Below are positions 61,428 through 64,000 of a stretch of 64,000 nt of DNA, in pieces. The notes under the pieces were generated by a model. It was not told the origin of the DNA. It saw nothing but the letters and a program-made list of their open reading frames with translations, and did no database searches. This stretch comes from Leucobacter sp. cx-328 (GTDB lineage Bacteria > Actinomycetota > Actinomycetes > Actinomycetales > Microbacteriaceae), in contig NZ_JACVMX010000001.1 of NCBI RefSeq assembly GCF_014530035.1, positions 1 to 64,000 of the forward strand. The letters run 5' to 3'. Both the position numbers and the translations under genes were made by a program. Numbering within the stretch: position 1 is the stretch's first letter; each line of letters starts with the position of its first letter.

Positions 61428-62375
61428 ATGAACAGCGAAAGACAGGGAACCATCCTGGTTGCGCCCCACCACTTCCCCGATCTCGACCGCGAGCACGCTC
61501 TCGCAGAAGAACTCAACTACGAATTGGTCGCCGCGAGCGATGAGGAGGCGTTCCACGAGAGTCTCGTCGATGCGGATGTCGTGATGATCACGCCCTACGC
61601 CAAACTGACGGCCAGCGATTTCCCCACTATGAAGCGTTGCAAGGCGGTGATTCGATACGGGATTGGCTACGACAACATCGACGTTGACGCCGCATCTGCA
61701 TCGAGCATCCCCGTCTCGATCGTGCCTGGCACTGCTTCAGAAGAAGTCGCCTCGCACGCCTTCTCAATGGGCCTGGCACTTGCTCGACGACTTCCCGCAG
61801 GTGATGAGGCGATTCGTGATTTCGCTTGGGGCGGCATTATCGGCTACGACACCCCTGTGCTATCGCAACTCGAAGTAGGTGTTGTAGGACTTGGCCGCAT
61901 CGGTGCACATGCTGCGCGCATGTACGCTGCGGTAGGCGCTCAGGTGCGCGCCTACGACCCGTTTGTTGCGGAGAGCGAATTCGAACTTGCGGACCTCACC
62001 GACATTCTTGAGAACTCGGATGTGGTGTCGCTTCATCTCCCTCTCACTGATAGCACCTGGAACCTGGTCTCGGGCAGTGTACTTGCGCGTATGCGCCGGG
62101 GCTCGGTCATCGTGAATGTGTCCCGCGGCGGACTTGTTGACGAAGTGGCGCTAGCTGAAGCACTGATCAACGGCCATATCGCTGGTGCTGGAATCGACAC
62201 GTTCGCACAGGAGCCGCTTGACGCCGAACACCCGCTGCGAAATGCACCGAACACGATCCTGACACCACATATTGCGTGGCGGTCCAACCGATCTACGGGT
62301 GCGCTGCAGGAGGGCGCGGTCGACCGTGTCCGCCGCGCACTCACTGGCAAGCCGCTGATCGACCTCGTGAATTGA
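61428..62375 (+). CDS. D-isomer-specific 2-hydroxyacid dehydrogenase family protein
   Basis: A 315-residue NAD-dependent dehydrogenase that interconverts 2-hydroxy acids and 2-keto acids. The Rossmann motif is VGVVGLGRIGAHAARM, the substrate Arg lies in VNVSRGGLVDE, and the catalytic Glu and His lie in the AQEPLDAEHPL and TPHIAWRS segments. YGIGYDNIDV is typical of the glyoxylate/hydroxypyruvate or phosphoglycerate dehydrogenase-like (CtBP-like) group. The second ATG is chosen because AGGA abuts the first one. First gene of a catabolic operon with an aminotransferase and an FAH-family enzyme. Confidence 0.88.
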   Translation: MNSERQGTILVAPHHFPDLDREHALAEELNYELVAASDEEAFHESLVDADVVMITPYAKLTASDFPTMKRCKAVIRYGIGYDNIDVDAASASSIPVSIVPGTASEEVASHAFSMGLALARRLPAGDEAIRDFAWGGIIGYDTPVLSQLEVGVVGLGRIGAHAARMYAAVGAQVRAYDPFVAESEFELADLTDILENSDVVSLHLPLTDSTWNLVSGSVLARMRRGSVIVNVSRGGLVDEVALAEALINGHIAGAGIDTFAQEPLDAEHPLRNAPNTILTPHIAWRSNRSTGALQEGAVDRVRRALTGKPLIDLVN

Positions 62376-62394
62376 AGAACTGGGAGCTAACGAC

Positions 62395-63675
62395 GTGAAT
62401 ACAAACCCCGCCATCGAACGCCGCGCTCATGACGTGCTGGTGGAAGATCCACACCTTCGCCGCGGACCGCGCGGCTTTCCCCTGCTGCCAGGCGGCTACG
62501 GCCGGTCGACCTATTTCACCGGAGAACCTAGTCCGTACGCGATTCGCGGCACTGGGTTCCGGGTGTGGGACGATCGCGGACGCGAACTCTTCGATGCAAA
62601 CAACAACTTCACTTCGCTAATCCACGGGAACGCACACCCTGAGATCACAGAAGCCGCCATAAAAGCGCTCTCGGCAGGCTCCAGTTGGGGCATTCCGAAC
62701 CTTTGGGAGTGGGAGCTTGCTGAACTTCTACTGAAACGGCTGCCATCACTCGACCAGGTCCGCTTCACGAACTCCGGTACGGAAGCTGTGATGTCTGCGC
62801 TGCGTATTGCAAGGGGCGCCACCGGACGTGACAAAATCATCGCCACCAAGGGCGGGTATCACGGCACCTCAGACGTCGCGTTGGTGCCAGGCGGACCTGC
62901 TTACACCAAGGGTGTACCGCAGGGGGTCATTGACGATGTGACCTCTGTGCCTTTGAACAACATCGAGTTCATGACACAGGCCATTGAATCGGCCCCTGAC
63001 GAGTACGCAGCAATCATCCTAGATCTCCTGCCGAACAGGGCTGGCCTGATTAGCGTCTCTGAAGAGTTTGTGCGTGCAGCGCGCGAACTCGCCACCAAGC
63101 ACGGAATAGTGCTGATCATCGATGAGACGATCAGTCTCCGCCTCGGGTACAACGGTTTGAGCGGCGAATATGGTGTGGCACCCGATCTGCTTACGACCGG
63201 GAAGCTCATCGGCGGAGGCTTCCCAGTCGGTGCGGTTGCTGGTCGCGGCGAGCTAATGGCACAAGTCGATCCAACCCGCGCGGGCAGCTTGCCGCATGGT
63301 GGAACGTTCTCAGGCAACCCAGTGAGCATGGCCGCAGGAGCCGTTGCTGTGCGCCTCTACGACGAGGGGCAGGTGTCCCGTCTGAACAGTCTCGGCGACG
63401 CAGTACGCGAGACCGTCAGCAAGCGCATCACTGATGCAGGATGGGAGGTTCGCGGACGCGGATCCTTGCTCCGCGCGGTACCCGCTGGGGCCGAAAAAAT
63501 GACCGAAGAGTTGCAGCATCGCCTTTGGTGGGCGAGCTACGAACGTGGGCTGCTCGGCTCCCCAGCGAACTTGCTCTCACTCTCAACAGCTATGGACGGC
63601 AATGTTTGCGCGGACATTGCTGATCGACTCGCTGATGCCGTTAACTCCGTAGCCGCTGGCACCGACCGCGTCTGA
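62395..63675 (+). CDS. Class III aminotransferase, glutamate-1-semialdehyde aminomutase-like
   Basis: A 426-residue PLP enzyme of fold type I. Features: FTNSGTEAVMSALRIARGATGR at the cofactor phosphate site, GGYHGTSD, IIDETISLRLGYNG (the Asp holding the PLP ring), the Schiff-base lysine in LLTTGKLIGGGFPVGAVAG and HGGTFSGNPVSMAAG. It resembles HemL, but the operon context and the DETISLR variant argue for a catabolic omega- or beta-amino acid transaminase instead of tetrapyrrole synthesis. GTG start, with GGGAG upstream, 19 bases after the dehydrogenase gene. Confidence 0.88.
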   Translation: MNTNPAIERRAHDVLVEDPHLRRGPRGFPLLPGGYGRSTYFTGEPSPYAIRGTGFRVWDDRGRELFDANNNFTSLIHGNAHPEITEAAIKALSAGSSWGIPNLWEWELAELLLKRLPSLDQVRFTNSGTEAVMSALRIARGATGRDKIIATKGGYHGTSDVALVPGGPAYTKGVPQGVIDDVTSVPLNNIEFMTQAIESAPDEYAAIILDLLPNRAGLISVSEEFVRAARELATKHGIVLIIDETISLRLGYNGLSGEYGVAPDLLTTGKLIGGGFPVGAVAGRGELMAQVDPTRAGSLPHGGTFSGNPVSMAAGAVAVRLYDEGQVSRLNSLGDAVRETVSKRITDAGWEVRGRGSLLRAVPAGAEKMTEELQHRLWWASYERGLLGSPANLLSLSTAMDGNVCADIADRLADAVNSVAAGTDRV

Positions 63676-63694
63676 TCAGAAAGCAACGAACACA

Positions 63695-64000
63695 ATGAAA
63701 CTTGTTTCCTACATTCACACCTCTGGAACACGTGGTGGAGTACTCATTGGCTCAACCGTTCATGACCTTGAACGGCTACTCGCGAGCAGCGATGCAGCCG
63801 ATCGCGGAGCACCGAGCTCTGTCAAAGAGTTCCTTTTAGTCTATGGAGATCGCCTCTCCGAATTCGGGGATGCCCTAGTCAGCGCCAGCGCGAACGAACT
63901 TAGTACCCGTGTTGGCCTGATTTCTGAGGTTGGACTCCTTGGCCCGGTGACAGATCCGGCAAAAGTGCTGTGCGTTGGTCTTAACTACAAAGATCATGTT
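63695..64000 (+). CDS. Fumarylacetoacetate hydrolase-family protein, N-terminal part
   Basis: The frame is open from the ATG to the window edge (102 codons). The N-terminal small domain (MKLVSYIHTSGTRGGVLIG) leads to GPVTDPAKVLCVGLNYKDHV, the entry to the FAH catalytic domain, whose metal-binding residues lie beyond the window. Members hydrolyse or decarboxylate acylpyruvates and related dioxo acids. It begins 19 bases after the aminotransferase gene, so it belongs to the same operon. Confidence 0.85.
   Translation, partial: MKLVSYIHTSGTRGGVLIGSTVHDLERLLASSDAADRGAPSSVKEFLLVYGDRLSEFGDALVSASANELSTRVGLISEVGLLGPVTDPAKVLCVGLNYKDHV

Noticed and set aside
62395-63675. Haem biosynthesis gene hemL
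   Set aside because: The fold fits, but the operon with an AcoR-like regulator, a hydroxyacid dehydrogenase and an FAH enzyme, and the DETISLR variant, point to catabolism.

Overview
The window looks like chromosome of a high-GC Gram-positive actinobacterium, most like the Microbacteriaceae (Leucobacter-type). The signs are G/C-ending codons in most genes, frequent GTG and TTG starts, 4-base ATGA/GTGA overlaps, an actinobacterial Tad pilus locus next to acs, class-E-type LAXTG surface anchors, and terminators that are long perfect hairpins mostly without a U tract. No rRNA, tRNA, CRISPR array, insertion sequence or prophage was seen.

Layout. 0-4.8 kb: a tandem family of secreted, wall-anchored beta-helix proteins; one copy is cut by the window edge, one carries a single amber codon, one is intact. 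4.9-8.8 kb: a membrane glycerophosphodiesterase and acetyl-CoA synthetase. 9.0-11.1 kb: the first half of a Tad pilus locus (ATPase and membrane platform). 11.2-21.6 kb: two complete siderophore ABC importers on either side of an APC permease, ending in a siderophore-interacting reductase. 21.7-25.8 kb: a compact operon of a PhnDCE-type importer, a tyrosine-phosphatase-like enzyme and a TetR regulator. 25.8-28.5 kb: a two-gene polysaccharide unit (processive glycosyltransferase and UDP-GlcNAc 2-epimerase). 28.8-31.3 kb: an N-formylglutamate amidohydrolase-like enzyme and a Dcu-type C4-dicarboxylate carrier. 31.5-38.6 kb: hydantoinase/oxoprolinase A and B with an NCS1 permease and a divergent PucR-type activator. 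38.7-42.4 kb: a giant wall-anchored phosphodiester glycosidase/metallophosphoesterase. 42.6-46.3 kb: a 3-hydroxyacyl-CoA dehydrogenase and a pair of CNNM/CorC-type proteins behind an unusual leader. 46.7-47.8 kb: a probable secreted toxin with its putative immunity partner. 48.1-54.9 kb: aminopeptidase C and a peptide-type ABC importer. 55.2-56.9 kb: an accessory pocket with a broken HEPN-CBS gene, a membrane protein and two tiny genes. 57.3-58.2 kb: the missing second half of the Tad locus. 58.3-58.9 kb: a decayed membrane gene. 59.4-64 kb: an AcoR-like regulator and a catabolic operon that runs off the window.

The genes suggest a cell equipped for scavenging iron, phosphorus, peptides, hydantoin-like compounds and dicarboxylates, with a modular surface. 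The Tad genes are co-oriented but separated by about 46 kb, so that interval is probably an insertion or rearrangement. The strongest leads for something new are the tandem surface-protein array, the phn-phosphatase-TetR operon, the leader peptide and RBS hairpin ahead of the CorC pair, the toxin/immunity pair and the HEPN-CBS locus. All functions are read from sequence by family recognition; no database search was run.
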